From Phylloscopus collybita (Eukaryota; Chordata; Aves; Passeriformes; Phylloscopidae), in the NCBI GenBank assembly GCA_027886175.1, contig JAJNNQ010000040.1, positions 28,974,001 through 29,038,000 on the forward strand: DNA of 64,000 nucleotides, read 5' to 3'. Positions within the stretch are counted from its first letter, which is position 1. Each line of letters opens with the position of its first letter. Made by a program: the position numbers and the translations under genes. The notes beneath the pieces are model-generated. The model was not told where the DNA came from, did not search any database, and worked only from the letters and a program-made list of their open reading frames with translations. This document shows, one piece after another, positions 1 through 12,289 of this stretch.

Positions 1-2579
1 AGCAGTGCAATTGCTGAACTCCTGGAGGCAGCTGTAGGAGAACATGTCGTTAGTTTGTCCACAAGCTGGAGTGGCCTGTGCAGTGCAGCGAGGAAGGGGA
101 CAGATCTGGTGGGGTGTGCGGAGGTGCCTGGATCCTCAGAGTCAAGGAGCCTTGCCTGAGTATTCCCTCAGCCTCCTGGGGGGAGGCTAAGAGAGGAGCA
201 GCTAGCTGGAGGCATGTGGCAGGGTGGGCGAGGCCTGGGAGACCCTGACAGCAGTGAGGGGAAGGAGGGAGTGGCTTTTTGCAGCTGATTAGCTGTTCCT
301 CTCTGCTGTTCCCCGACTTTATAAGATCCTTAAACCTTGAAGTGGAAACAGTGATACAGGGTTGGGCAGCAGCTACCTAATTTTCTCCTGGCTCTCTTGC
401 ACACCACCCACAGCTGGTAGGGTGAGGCTTCCGTGAACCAGCAGCTGCACTGATATGAAGTCTTCTGTCTGGCACAGAGTGGGCAGACTAAGGGAGTAAA
501 CCGCTCGCTATGGCCCTTCTGTCTCAGGTTTTTAGTTTGGGAAATCTGGTCACTCTGTGCCTACACCTCTGGGTGAAGGAGGCGTCTTGTTCCTGTCTGG
601 CTGCCAGATAGCAGACTGCTTTCTCAATGCTTCAGAAGCGCCCAAGACATTATGGTGACAAAGACAAGAAAGATGCCAGCAACAAGATTGGAATACTGCA
701 GGATGTTTTGGGGCTGCTCAGTAGCACAGGTGAAACCAAGTCTTTCCAGCTGGAGGCTGAGCAGCAGGACGACTCTGTCTGTGGGACAAGGGGAAGGGTG
801 GAGCTGGAAGGGGGAGATTGTGTGGGAGATGTGTGAAGTTTGACCCCCTCAGCAGGCTAACCACATCCTCCTCAGCCTGACCTCCGACTGGTGGCAGCAG
901 CAAGCCCCGCTCTCCAGGACTGCAGAGCAGACAGAAGAGCTGGTGGGGACATGGCTGTTCTGGTGCCCTGAGTCATCTGCTGCCCTGAGCCTCTGGCTAA
1001 GGGCCAGCCAAGCAATACCTACATCAGGCAAAAGCCTGGCCCGAGCAAGACCAGCTGCTCCACCACTACCACTGTGCAGCTGGCTCCTGTGCTGGGAAGC
1101 GGGATTGTACCATCTGTTTGGCCCAGGGGCAGCCCAGGCAGCCGTGCTACTCGCTGACACACTGCACAGCCTTTGGGACCAGCGCTGCTGAGTTTGTGGG
1201 GAAATGCGGAGTGTGGGCACGACCTGCAGCAGTGGGTGCAATGAATGGGGCCAAGCACGGACGGCACAAGCGGTGGGCTTGCAGCAGCAAGACCATTGTG
1301 TTTCCCTGGCCTGCTGGCTTTTCTCTCCTTGTATCCAGGCTTTGGAAAACACTGGGGTTCAGTCACACTGGGAGCCATGTGAGCACTTGGCTGTGGCCGT
1401 CCTCCTGCTCCTGGGCTTTGGCAGGCTGACACCTACGGTGACCTCCTCACCCCGTGCCCTTGGCACAGCTCCTGGCATCAGATATCCCAGCTTTGCATAG
1501 TTGCAACTCCTACTGACTTGGGTCAGAGTTTACCTTGAGGGCCTAGAGCAGTGGCACCGCTCGGGGCTGTTGTGTGATGAGAGTGACTCACTGCTCCCGC
1601 TCCCTGCCTTCGCCTCCATGTACAAAACAAGCAAGGCCTGGACTTGTCCCGGTTCCCATCTCCTTATCTTGCTTTCCACACAGCCCAAGCAAGCAGACCT
1701 GTGAAGGGTGGCCTTGCAAGGACCTGGTCTGCATGCATTTGCTGGGCTTCTCTTCCATTTAGTGGACACTGAAAAAAAGAAAAAAGCCTGTTTTTGTAGT
1801 CATTTAAATCCATTCTCCCCTGTCAGTTGCAGAGGCAGGTGAGGGAGAAGCAAGGCTTTTCACCCATGTCTCATTTCGGGGAGGGCTTGCCCATCTCACA
1901 CCTGGGTGACTCCCTGCTCTCTGTACCTCTATTGCCCAGGGCACACGGGGCTCTAGTACCACAGTGCATCTGTCTCCCTCCTCTTGGCAGCCTGTCACAG
2001 CAGAATTCACTCGCCGTTGCTGAGATTTAGCTATTTCCCTCAGGGGTCTGGTCAGCATCAGATATGCACATGTGCAACATCCATTTAAATCCATAATAAA
2101 TGTGCACACACATTTTGTGTGGTGACTGGCCCCCTGACTCACACAAAAATGTATTTTAAATGGGCTTGGAGGATTTGGGCCGTCATTAAATTTCAAGGAA
2201 CAAGGTCCACTCCTGTATTCCTGTGCACCAGGGACCTGTGGATGTACATATCATGAAAGACCAAACTCACACCGCCCTTGCTGCATACCCCCTCCCCAGC
2301 CACCTCCCCAGAATGAAGAAACATGAGACTCCAGCACTTTCATGGTGGCGTAGACTTCCTGTTGCAATCCTCCTCTCCCTTGCCAGCACAGCGAAATCTG
2401 CTTAGCCTTTACTTTCTCACACATGTTTCAGATGTGCAGGGGTGTGATTGTAAACAATGTCATCGGCTGTGCCAGAGCTGTCTGCTCCTGCCGTGCTCCC
2501 TTCCCAGCACCCCAGGGGTTCCCGTAACAGGGCGTAAAGCAAACAAAGCAAAACAGTAATCTGCTGTTCCAATGGCATT
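1..2579. other. intergenic, GC-richer, no gene recognised
   Basis: The composition is richer in GC than the rest of the left side and gives several overlapping open frames of 60 to 167 codons on both strands. None has low-complexity-free family resemblance, a plausible start context with splice sites, or a consistent reading frame. I see no repeat family here. Confidence 0.6.
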
Positions 2580-3265
2580 TTTTTGTTTTTAGAAAATGTT
2601 AATGATAGGTTATGTGATTACCCTAGGTTTGGCTCCACTTACTCTTTATTAAGCACATCTGGTATTTAGTAACAGTGTAAGTAGCAGGAGTTTTCTGGCG
2701 CGCAAATGAGATTATCCAATGTTGCCATGCAGTATGGAAACTCCTCAGGGAAGCCAGTGAACTGTGTGGAGATACAGGACTTTCTTTTCGGCTGGGCATG
2801 CAGCCAGAATAGCTAAAAAATGTGGATTGGCACAGAGCTCTTGCCACGCAAACACTTCTGGAAATTTCTGTGTTCAGGCCTGCCAAATCCTTCCTATGTA
2901 ACATGAGTTTCTGTCTTCCTCAGCAGCCTGTCTGAAGCCCGAGCTCTCCTGTACACTTTAAAAAGGAAAAATGAAAAAAAAAGCTCCGAGGCAATCTTTC
3001 AGTCCTGTTTCCAGCATGCCACTGCCAAGCTAACAATTTCACTGAATTAGGGGAATTTCCTAAAACATTTCTTTGAGCTGCATTGAATGCAACATGTGGG
3101 AGACAACTGTGTTTCCCGGAGAAGAAAGGAGAGCTGTCTCACTCGTGGAGACTGCCTAATGTCTAGCAGGAGAAAAACAACCAGCCATGACAAGAAAATG
3201 TTTTTTAAAACTTGGCGCGAGAAGCAGGTTTTATTTATTTTGAATGCCTTTTCCAGTCTGGTCAA
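2580..3265. promoter_or_regulatory. candidate regulatory block with E2F-like site
   Basis: CpG-containing motifs survive in AT-rich DNA: TTCTGGCGCGCAAATGAG near 2693-2710, and CTTGGCGCGAG at 3211-3221, whose complement holds CGCGCCAAG, close to the E2F core. The sequence is not repetitive and has no coding sense. Regulatory function is inference. Confidence 0.3.
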
Positions 3266-3304
3266 TGTAGTGTGTGAAGAGAGGGTTGGTGGAGGGAAGC
3301 CGGT

Positions 3305-3470
3305 GTTTTTGTTAGGGCCCAGGGCTTGGAGTCAGGAGGTCTGGGCTCTATTTCTGGCTCCACTGTAGCCTTCCTGTGGGACTTGGGTGAAGCTCTTGGA
3401 GGTGAGTTGTTCCAGTCTCTGAGCTTCTCAATGCGTTTAATGGGGGTATTGTTTGCTGGTTTCTTATGTG
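3305..3470 (+). mobile_element. MIR SINE (old tRNA-derived retroposon)
   Basis: From about 3305 the order of blocks follows the sense MIR: GGAGTCAGGAGGTCTGGGCTC, TTTCTGGCTCCACTGTAG, CTGTGGGACTTGGGTGAAGC, GTCTCTGAGCTTCTCAATGC and TTTAATGGGGGTATT. These stand for the MIR segments GACTCTGGAGCC..CTGGGTTCGAATCC, CTCTGCCACTTACTAG, TGTGTGACCTTGGGCAAG, CTCTGTGCCTCAGTTTCC and AAATGGGGATAATA. It is strongly diverged, as expected for an amniote-age element. The tRNA-like box B is no longer intact. Confidence 0.75.
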
Positions 3471-4559
3471 TTTGTGTGAACTCAGGCTCTGCGGCCAAAA
3501 TTATTAATCCTCTGCGTTTCTTAAGGAAAGAACTGGGAAGGATATGAAGCAGGAAAGCAAATGTTCGTTTGTTGCTTGACTGCGCTTGGCTGCTGCTGTT
3601 GCAAGACGCTGGCCTTTGGATCTTTAAACTTGGTTGCTTTGTGTCTAGGGATCTTTGTGGGTGTTCCTGACAAACCCCTGTCAGTTTCGCCTCTCCCACC
3701 CCTAACAATGTGACACATGCATTTATACTGCAACTTTGTTGACTTAGTGATGGTACCCTTGGGACGGAGTTAGTCCAAGTAGTTTCTAGACTTTCTCACT
3801 GTAGAAAGAAGAGAGAATTTAGTGTGAAGGCTGGCCATGAGCAGAGGGGATTCATCACAGCAGCTTACAGGCACACTGTGCACTATTTCTACATGGCCAG
3901 TGACCAGCTCTAGCACCCGGGTTGCTCGTGGCTGTCTTTCCTATGGATCAGCTGGCAGTGGAGCAGGGAACTACCTAAGTAAAGCTCAGGAAGGGAGTGC
4001 AAAAGCACCCTAACAGGCACTGCTGGCTGCTGCCTGGTGGCTCAGCTGTCCTCTGCGATGAACTTCTGATGCAATTTCCAGCCACAGAAAGAACATCTCA
4101 TCCAAAGAGCTGACGCGACTCCAAGCTGCATACCAACATAAGTGGAAGAGGGTATCTGGCTCTGCTACTGCATGCTTTTGGCCACAGTAACCCTCCCCAC
4201 TTCCAAGAGGGACAAGGCAAGGGGCAACCAGCAGCCCTTGATCTGTGCAGCACCCACAACATTCTTTGGGAAAGTGGGGAAGGATTAGTAACAATGACAA
4301 AACAGGCATAGCTATGCAAAGGACAAACAGATAAGCTTGGGATTTTCCTGTCTGCTGACCCACCCTCTGATAAGCCAAACTAATAACTCTCCATGGGTTA
4401 GCTTGTGCACAAGCAGAGCTTCTTTTCAGCCCAGTCTTGCTTCTTCTTGCTTCTAAGTAAACATTGCTCCCATGGCTGTGGTTCCTGTGGCTGTAGTGAC
4501 ATCCATAGCTTGTCAATGACATTTTGCCAAGTAGCTAATGGGTAAGGATACAGAAAGTT
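3471..4559. other. intergenic, nothing recognised
   Basis: Unique sequence of mixed composition with open frames on both strands that do not resemble any family. No element, RNA gene or regulatory signature stands out. Confidence 0.6.
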
Positions 4560-5000
4560 TGCAGGGAAGTGGGGTGTGAGGGAATAACACACAGTGTAAA
4601 AAGGGAAGGACTGCAAGAATGGGGAATAAGAATCAAGGAAAGAGTCAAGGTGAAAGAACTTCATTTCCTCAGGGAGGTAAATATGAAAGAAGAGAAAACA
4701 TCAGACAGGGAGAAGTGAAGTGGAGAGAGGAGTAGTGGAGACCTAAAGAGCCAGACCAAAGAACTGACAATGCCAGGAATGAATGGGAATGACCAGAGGA
4801 AAAAAGTGAGAGAAGTAGGTAAAACCTTAGTGTAAAGAAAGTTGTGACATAAGGAACAAGAGAAGAAAATTGTTTTTAGAAGAGGGAATGCAAAGCAAGA
4901 CAGGAGAGAATTATGTGGAGAAAACAGAAAAAGTCAGAGGTGGAAGGAGGAATAGTAAGACAGAGACGTAGGAGAAAGCAGGTGAAACAAAAAGCCTCAC
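4560..5000 (+). other. purine-rich stretch
   Basis: About 440 bases in which the + strand is strongly biased to A and G, with repeated GAGAA, GGAGA and AAAG words and very few C or T runs. It is not a clean tandem repeat. It could be an old degenerated microsatellite or a stretch able to form unusual DNA structure. Confidence 0.6.
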
Positions 5001-7041
5001 ACTGCTCTTAGGTTAAGTTTCTTAAGTTTCTTTTTACTAGTTCAGCATTGTGTTGCAATGTCCCAAGAGGCATTTTGTTTCTGTGGCTCTTTTGACCACT
5101 TATGGCTAATTATTCTGGGTTCCATGACTAAGTAATTAGAAGAAAAGGAAAAGAGCCTAAAAGTCACCCGGATGTGTCATAAGGCTTTGTGTGAAGGACT
5201 GCTCCCTTCAGAGGGAATTGTTTCTAGAAAATAGCTGGGATGCTGACATCCCCAGTGTACATGTGGCTGGCCTTTGTGTCGCCTGAGTAAGCTGTAGGGC
5301 CTCAAAGATTTCTGAACCCTCCCCACCCACTTTGCTGCAAATTACTCTGTTCTGCTTGGGAGGGATGATGATGAGGAAGGGAGGATCCTAGCAGAATTCT
5401 CTTGCCAGCATGTCTCAAAGCTGGCTCTGACCCTGAAGGATTTGACCAATATTTGTTGAAAGTGGAGCAACTCAGAGTGCCGGGTGGCTTGGTCCTAGTC
5501 CCCAGTCAATGGGAAGCGAGAAAAGCAGAAGCAGACGGTAGATTTCTCTTCTGATCTAATACTCCTTTTCTTTACATGCTTTGCTCATGTTAACTTGGTG
5601 CCTTTCATTTACTTATTGAAGAGAGACATAAGTGTTTTACATTCAGGAGGCACCTGACAATTCCTGCATTCGCTAATGAACTTGAAGCCTGGGAGTAAAC
5701 ATCAAAGGAGAACTTTTTCTCTGGAATTATATAATCTCTGTTATGAATATGGTAATTAAACAACAGCTTACAGTAAAGGGGCAGAACATCTTAGTTAATA
5801 TAAGCAAGGTGAGTAACTGCAGTGTATGTCTTAAATCGCAGTTTCATCTAAAAAAATAAAAATCTGGCCTAAAAAGCATTCTGTGCTGGACCAGGACACT
5901 TTCATCATAGCCATGTGCAGCCAAGCACTGAATAAGCACTGAACAGTTCTATGCTGGTTCAGATATGTTTGACACATTGTGGCAGAAACTGAACCGAATC
6001 AGGTAACGTCTGTCCTCCAGTCAGCATAAAACTGGCATAAACACCACATCGTGTGCTCTGACTAATTCAACAGAAACATACTGGTGTGCTTATGCCAGAT
6101 ACAGATCCAGTACACACAGGAGATACTCCTGCAGTGCCAAAATCTCATATTAATGAAGCTGGAAGCAGAGCCATGTGCATTAGCTGCATGTTTTGAATTC
6201 TAAGGAGTGGCAGCCGTTCATGGCAGGGGGCTTTTTCAGAACAATCATAAAAGGACTTTTTTCTTTTTTTTTTCTGGGGTGACAAAATTGTTTCCTTTGT
6301 TTCCAATAATCTCAGCATTTGAAAATACTGAATTGTTCCTTTTGTTTGCTACCTCCATTTATTGCAGATTGTAGTCTCAGTCAGCTCATGTTAGGATGAC
6401 CAGTCCCCCCGTCTGCCATCACACAATTATGCCAGTCTGTTTAAAGATGCTGACCAAGCCTTATGTTGACTGCCTTGCCATGAAAGCAGTTTGCCATACC
6501 AGAACTGTTGCTTAAAATCAAACATTTGAATCATTTGAGGCTGAAGGGAATAATTTGGTCAACTGAAACACACCCCTTGGTTTTTCTTGATGTGCATATC
6601 CCAGCAATGTGCCAGAACAGCCCTCGGTATTTTCTTGTTAAAGTTTCATGGATAAATTGGAGAAAAGCTTGAAATAATTTCTTTACCTCTAAGGAAAATC
6701 ATAGACCCTTAACACTGTGCTTCACTGTCCCTGCTAGAGATGATTTATTCCTGGGGCTCATAAAACATTCTTGAAAGAGTAAAATTTTTGCCTTGTGACT
6801 GCAGCATATTGCACCAAGTGTCGGACACTTTCAAAACAATTTCCTGAGAGGATGTGAAAGGTAGATTGTGATCCAAAGGGACACATTTTTCTCCTTTCCT
6901 TTCATATTCCCAGGGCACCTTCCCACTTCTATAGGAAATGCAGTGCAGAACAGTAATCTTGGTTGACTAAAAGGAACACTTTTTCTCATTTCAAAGAGGA
7001 AAGCAAGTCTCAAAAATTGAAGCTAAACCTGGTAACTGTAA
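5001..7041. other. intergenic, possibly conserved non-coding sequence
   Basis: No gene or repeat family is recognised. Between about 5640 and 5830, and again 6140-6250, AT-rich motifs such as GGTAATTAAAC and CATATTAATGA recall homeobox-factor sites. That is weak evidence. Confidence 0.4.
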
Positions 7042-7280
7042 TAACGCTTGGCTCTTACATGCAGGTTTTCATCTTTTAGCCACTTTACATTAAGTAATGA
7101 ATCCTCAGGCCTTCCCTGTGGAGTAGGTAGCTGAGTATTATTAGCCTCCTTCTGCAAATGGGAAAACCGAGGCAGGGATGTTAAGTACCTTGCCTAAAGC
7201 CAGCGAGGGATTCTGTTGTAGAGTTGGGATCAGAGGTTAGGAGTTCTTGTGCTTTCAATTCCCGTACCTATTGTGTCACT
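7042..7280 (-). mobile_element. MIR SINE, nearly full length
   Basis: The + strand reads as the reverse complement of MIR in correct order: CACTTTACATTAAGTAATGA, ATCCTCAGGCC, GAGTAGGTAGCTGAGTATTA, TGCAAATGGGAAAACCGAGG, ATGTTAAGTACCTTGCCTAA, then TTGGGATCAGAGG and GTTCTTGTGCTTTCAA. The consensus counterparts are CTTTACATGTATTAACTC, ATCCTCACAAC, GAGGTAGGTACTATTATT, GATGAGGAAACTGAGGCA, GGTTAAGTAACTTGCCCAAG, CCGGGATTCGAACCC and GTCCGTGCTCTTAACC. MIR copies are scarce in birds, so a recognisable near-full-length one is notable. Confidence 0.9.
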
Positions 7281-7531
7281 AAAGCACAGAGCCATAATTG
7301 AATATCGTAATGACCCAGGGGTGAAGTGATTCCAGCTACTCAGATCTGAGCACGGCTCCTCTGATGGTCAGAGACTCAGTGGTGGGGTTGCACGCAGCCG
7401 GACAGAGCACGAGTGCCTAATGGGTAGGATAAAGAAGTGTCATTCTCTTTGGCCTCCTCAAACTTACCACTGGGCAATGTTCACCAGGTCAGGTCTCAGC
7501 TCAGCTTTTCAGCTGGCATAAGGCTGAAAAG

Positions 7532-7579
7532 TAGAGTATAAGGCCAAATTCACTTTAGAGTATAAGGCCAAATGTTCAC
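7532..7579. repeat. 24-bp tandem duplication
   Basis: TAGAGTATAAGGCCAAAT occurs at 7532-7549 and again, exactly, at 7556-7573, a 24-base period. Recent local duplication is the simplest explanation. Confidence 0.9.
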
Positions 7580-10500
7580 CTTTGATGGGTGTCTTGCCAC
7601 TAAGAAATGCACCTTCAAAGGCAAATGCTGCTGTTAAGACCAAGGTTATTGTTCATCTACGTTTGTGTGACACCTGTTACAACAGAGCAGGCAGGTCCCT
7701 GTCTAGCTAATTCATGCTTGTGCAGGAGTGTGAAAAGAAACCCAGGCCCCTGTGCTCTGGGATTCTCCTCTACCTTTAGGAATAGAATTTTTGTGTTTGC
7801 AGCTCTCTCAACACCTGAATGGGAGCTTAGGTCCTGCTTTTCACAGGGCTGCTAGGAGGGTTCACAGATCTCAGCCTTGCCCCTGACCAGTGTGTGCCTT
7901 AGACAGGGAATGAGATAACAAAAAAGAGAGTATAACATGAAAACCATGAGGAAAATTACCATCAATTGCCACACAGTTGCTAACGAGAATAAAGGAAATG
8001 TATTTCCATGAATTCAGGAAAAAATATTCCATTTCGGTGTTTCTCAGGCAAAGAAATGTTTGATTTTTCTTTTCTAAATGCCTATTTCCATTAGCAGTAT
8101 TTCCTGCGTGTTGTTCAACCATGTTTTCATCACATCAAGATGCCACTGGGCATTAAAGCCTAAGAACAGGCTTGTATTTTTCACTTGCTGCCGATGTATA
8201 TTGATGTGGTGTAGGATGGTACATCATAAAGGGAAGGTGTGTAAAATGCACTTGTTCACTAATATTTTCCTTCTGACCCTGCCATTAATGTGGAATGGAC
8301 ACAAATCCATCCATGAATACACTGACTCCAGCTCTGCACACAGAGAACATATTATTCCAGTTGGGAACTGGAGTCAGTTTTGCACCTGACACGGCCTTCG
8401 TTTTGGAAGGGAATCAGAGGGTTTGGAACTTGAGACAGATCCACACCCCAAGTTTATTTTGTTTATACATAGGAAAAATGTGGAAATCCCCAGATGCTGC
8501 TGGCCTGGAAAAGAATGATTCTTGCACTGAAAACATAGAACCATATTTGCTCTGAGAATGAAAAGATGAACTTTTCTCACTCCTGTGAATTTTGTCAAAT
8601 GATTTTGCCCTGAAAACCACCTAGTTTTACTAATTGGTCACTAGAGATTATGAATATCAACCTTACATTAACATTTTAAAACAAAATACTAGAATGATCT
8701 TTTTGGAGCTCTCTGACTATTTCTAGGAGTACTGCAATGAAGTAGGGTGTTTAGAGTTAGAAAGTTTGTGATCATGCCTGAGTCCACATTCATCGGATTG
8801 TCAGAGACTGCAGGACTCTGCCATAAGTGTGAGAGATGAGTTGGGAAGACAATGAACCTTGCAGGATACTGGTGCTAACTGATATGTATCTTGTAGTTTA
8901 AAATTCAAGAATACATACACCACCTAGATCAGACTATTAACTTGTCTGGAGTCTTCTCGCTCGGGTTTGTGTCCTCCAGAGAGGAGAGTGCTTCACTCAG
9001 CAGTACTGGACCCTGAGGAGCCCTGCTGAGCTGCATGGAGATAGGGAATAGGTCCTTCATGCATGATCTGGAGATCACTTCCCATGGTCAGTGTGCAGAC
9101 CATTTGCTACAAGGGAGGTTCTCTACATTGCATTTGCTGGCACTGGGATTTCTGCTAAACATCAATGTTTCCAACTGTGCAGAGTATTTATAAAGCACAC
9201 AACATGTTTGTAAGAGCAGAATATGTTTTTAATATAATGTAGTATGAGCATGTGGAAAAAATAATGGAGACTGTTCTTCATTCAGAATTAAAGCACAACA
9301 AACTGTATTTACATCAAAATTTTTAGAATGTGTTTTTCTTAAGCATTTCATTAAATATTAAGGAAATATAAACACATATGTTAAAAATTGTACCAATCTC
9401 CTATAGATTGCATAGGAAGGACTTGGAGCTTCCTTTTACGTTGGTATTGCACAATAATTCATCTTTGTCTGTGTGGACGACTGGGCTTATAGTTCCCTCC
9501 CTGTTACAGGTGTATGTGCTGCAAAGAGAGGGCATGTCTGGAGCACTGAGATGTATAAAGTGTGTTGAAATTATCTTTGTGTGAGCTATTTGCCTCTTCC
9601 TTATTTTTTTTTCAGATAGGGAAATACTCTTTCTCCTCCCATACTGACACGGGAGCAACCTCAGCTAAATCCTTTGCTGGAAAACAGAGCTCTTTGGTGA
9701 TCAAACATTTTACCTCTTCACAAATCAAACAGAGGGTAATATGATTATTACTCTCAACTGGTCTGTTTTATGAGGCTGTTGTAACAAGACTATCCATTTG
9801 CTTAGAGTGTGTTTTGGGAACTAAAGGCAGGAGAGCCAATGTTGGGCCACAAGCACTAAGCAGGATGGGTGAATGGAAGAGGGCCATGTCTTCTGGTGAC
9901 CAAAGGTGTAGAAATGGAGGAAGAATTTATGAAGCCAAATGCTGTCCTCTTCTTGATTTTGTCTTGCCAGACCTAGCCTGCTCTTTTTTTGTAATTCCTG
10001 CCTCATTCTTCTTCCCTGTTTTGCTCCTTGAGCCTTTCTGCCTGCTGGAGGGATCCAGAAAATTCTCTTGCAGACCACCGCCCCCACGTCACTCCCAGTC
10101 AGCCCTTCCTGAAGCTACTGCTGCAGTGTCCAGGACTCTGCTGGTGGGGAATGAAGAGCAGAGGAGGGAGGGATGGCCACAAACAGCGCTGTGCCCTGGC
10201 AGCTCCTGGCAAAAGGGAGGCAGAAATACAAGGGAATGCCTGATGGATATGTGAGGTTGCAGCTGGGTGCTGGTGAGCATCTCAGGGGAGGTTTATGCCA
10301 TGTGGCTTGAGTAGGTATGGCCTAACATGAATGGACATGGATTTCCTTCATTTTTTGCTGCAGTGAAAGGTAGGGTCAGTTACTCAGTCCAGTCAACACC
10401 AGCTGCTGTAGAAAGATTGCCTTGAGCATGGCCTGGAGAAAGACGTGGTTGAGAGTATTGTCTTTTTAACCTCCATAGGGCATGTAACTGGATTTTCCTA

Positions 10501-11639
10501 AAGTACCAACCCAGCTCTTGGGCAGTTCTGTGAAGCTGACTCTCTTTGGAAACCCTGAATGACATGGTTAATATTCTTCTCACAACTGCCAGGAGTTAGC
10601 TCAAGGACTAATAACATTACTGAAATATCAGCTTCTGTTTTTAAGTAGTGTCTTCCTAAATTATCCCTTAAATATTACCTGATAAAGGGGGAATAGAAGG
10701 AAACAATGTATTGTCCTGAGTAATTCCTCATCATACTAGTTAAGCACAGGATAAGGCTGGAATTAATCTACTTTGTTACACATGGATTTTATCTTAAAAT
10801 TTTATCTGGGACAAGAACACCCTTAGGTACTTTCACAGTTATGACACCAGTATCCTGTGAAATAAACTGGCAGGGGGTTATCCCTTACAGGAAATGGAGT
10901 GCTGAAGCAGGAAGCTGCACTATCAGCTCACAGCAAACCAGTGCTCTTGAGTGGTTTGGGTGCAGTCAAGCAGTGGAAAGGTTTTCCATGGTAGATGGTA
11001 TAAAGGACTATATTAACTGGAGGTTACTCAGGATTTCAAAATTCTTCTTTTATGAGGGAGCCAAATTGCTCCTCAGATAATTGCACGGTAATTCAGGATC
11101 TCTGGACTCCTTTCCTTCGTTTCTTTTCTTAAGGTGCTGGTGGCACTATGAAGATATTTACACACTGACTGCGGGGCTGGTGGATTTTGACAGCTACTGA
11201 CCCACTGTGAGTCCTTCACTCTGACTCAGTGCTGTCTGCCCTGTAGAGGTGTGCTGTAAGGCTTCCTTAATCCCCACGGAGCCTTCTGGTACTCACAAAA
11301 CTACAAAATGTTGCCATTAAAACCGAAACATCCATTTTATTCCATGCCATGACTGATAACCCATTTTATTTTCCAGTCCCATTTTCCTTGTTTTCCTCTG
11401 CCAATACATCACTTAATAAAGGAATTGGAAGGCTCTTCTTGTACGTGATGAACAGCCAGCCCTTTCTCAATGTGTGGCCCTCGCCTGGACTTGCCATTAT
11501 TTGAGGTGTAGATGGGTCTGTGTACAAGCCTGTGCACACACATGCACGCTTGCAAAAGCACACGCTGGGTGAGTTCCAGGCTAGCCATTAAATTTCCCCT
11601 GCCATTACTCTACTGTACATATTCCTAGTAGATTAGAGC
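7580..11639. other. intergenic, nothing recognised
   Basis: Unique sequence with scattered open frames up to 146 codons on both strands. None has a recognisable domain or a supporting start and splice context. No transposable element is evident. Confidence 0.6.
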
Positions 11640-11945
11640 AGGATTTTTTTTATACGCTCTTCTATAAAAAGTGTGCTATATTGATTGCAGCACAGTGAGC
11701 TGCTGTGGTTGATATCCGAGCGCTAACCCAGATAGGGATTAGCATTACATCAGCCATCAGGCGAGGGAACCTGGCGAGCTGCCAGCCTGTAAAAATGGAA
11801 GACATTTGCGTCACTGTTCCCTTGGTAATGCTTCTTGGAGCCGTGTCAGCTGTCCCCCGAGGTTGTTTCCTTAATATGTCAACAGACATTCCTGAATCTT
11901 TAATGCTGAATAGCTCTTTTTCCTCTTCCAGAAACACTTAGGTGA
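11640..11945. promoter_or_regulatory. candidate conserved regulatory element
   Basis: Several CpGs (TATCCGAGCGCTAACCC, CAGGCGAGGG, TTTGCGTCACTG, GAGCCGTGTCAGC, CCCCCGAGG) persist without any CpG island, and the block includes a TGCGTCA-like CRE/AP-1 half site near 11808. A 78-codon open frame (11705-11941) covers it but has no family resemblance. Regulatory role is inference from composition only. Confidence 0.35.
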
Positions 11946-12289
11946 CAGTGTAGTTAGTGTCTCTTGCTGCCCTATGTATTAAAAAATTATATACCTATGT
12001 AGATGAGGCTTAATACCTTTTGGGGGAGGGTCACAGCAGTTACAGTCAGATCTGGGTGAAGCACAAAGCCCATCTTCGGCGGAATTGCCGTTTGGATGCA
12101 CTGAGGAAGCAGCAGCCCTGTTCAAAACCACTCCTCTGCCTGCGGAACATCGCACTGGAAGGAGTGAAAGCATCTGCGTTAGATCAGTTGTTGGAATTTG
12201 CTAACATTTGGGATAAACTATCTGACCTTGCTGTAGGAATTCCAGTTCCACACAATAACTTCAGGTTAATGCCCGAAAGCTGAGGGACT
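11946..12289. other. intergenic between two candidate regulatory blocks
   Basis: A further open frame at 12020-12283 on the + strand (87 codons, ending LSDLAVGIPVPHNNFRLMPES-like text trimmed here) has no family I recognise and no splice context. I treat it as chance. Confidence 0.4.

Noticed and set aside
849..1432. Overlapping 137- and 167-codon minus-strand frames
   Set aside because: Moderate GC content gives openness in several frames on both strands. There is no recognisable domain, no splice context, and the translations are Trp/Cys/Ser-rich noise.
3262..3708. 148-codon minus-strand frame
   Set aside because: It runs across the MIR SINE at 3305-3470 in antisense, so it is not a conserved gene.
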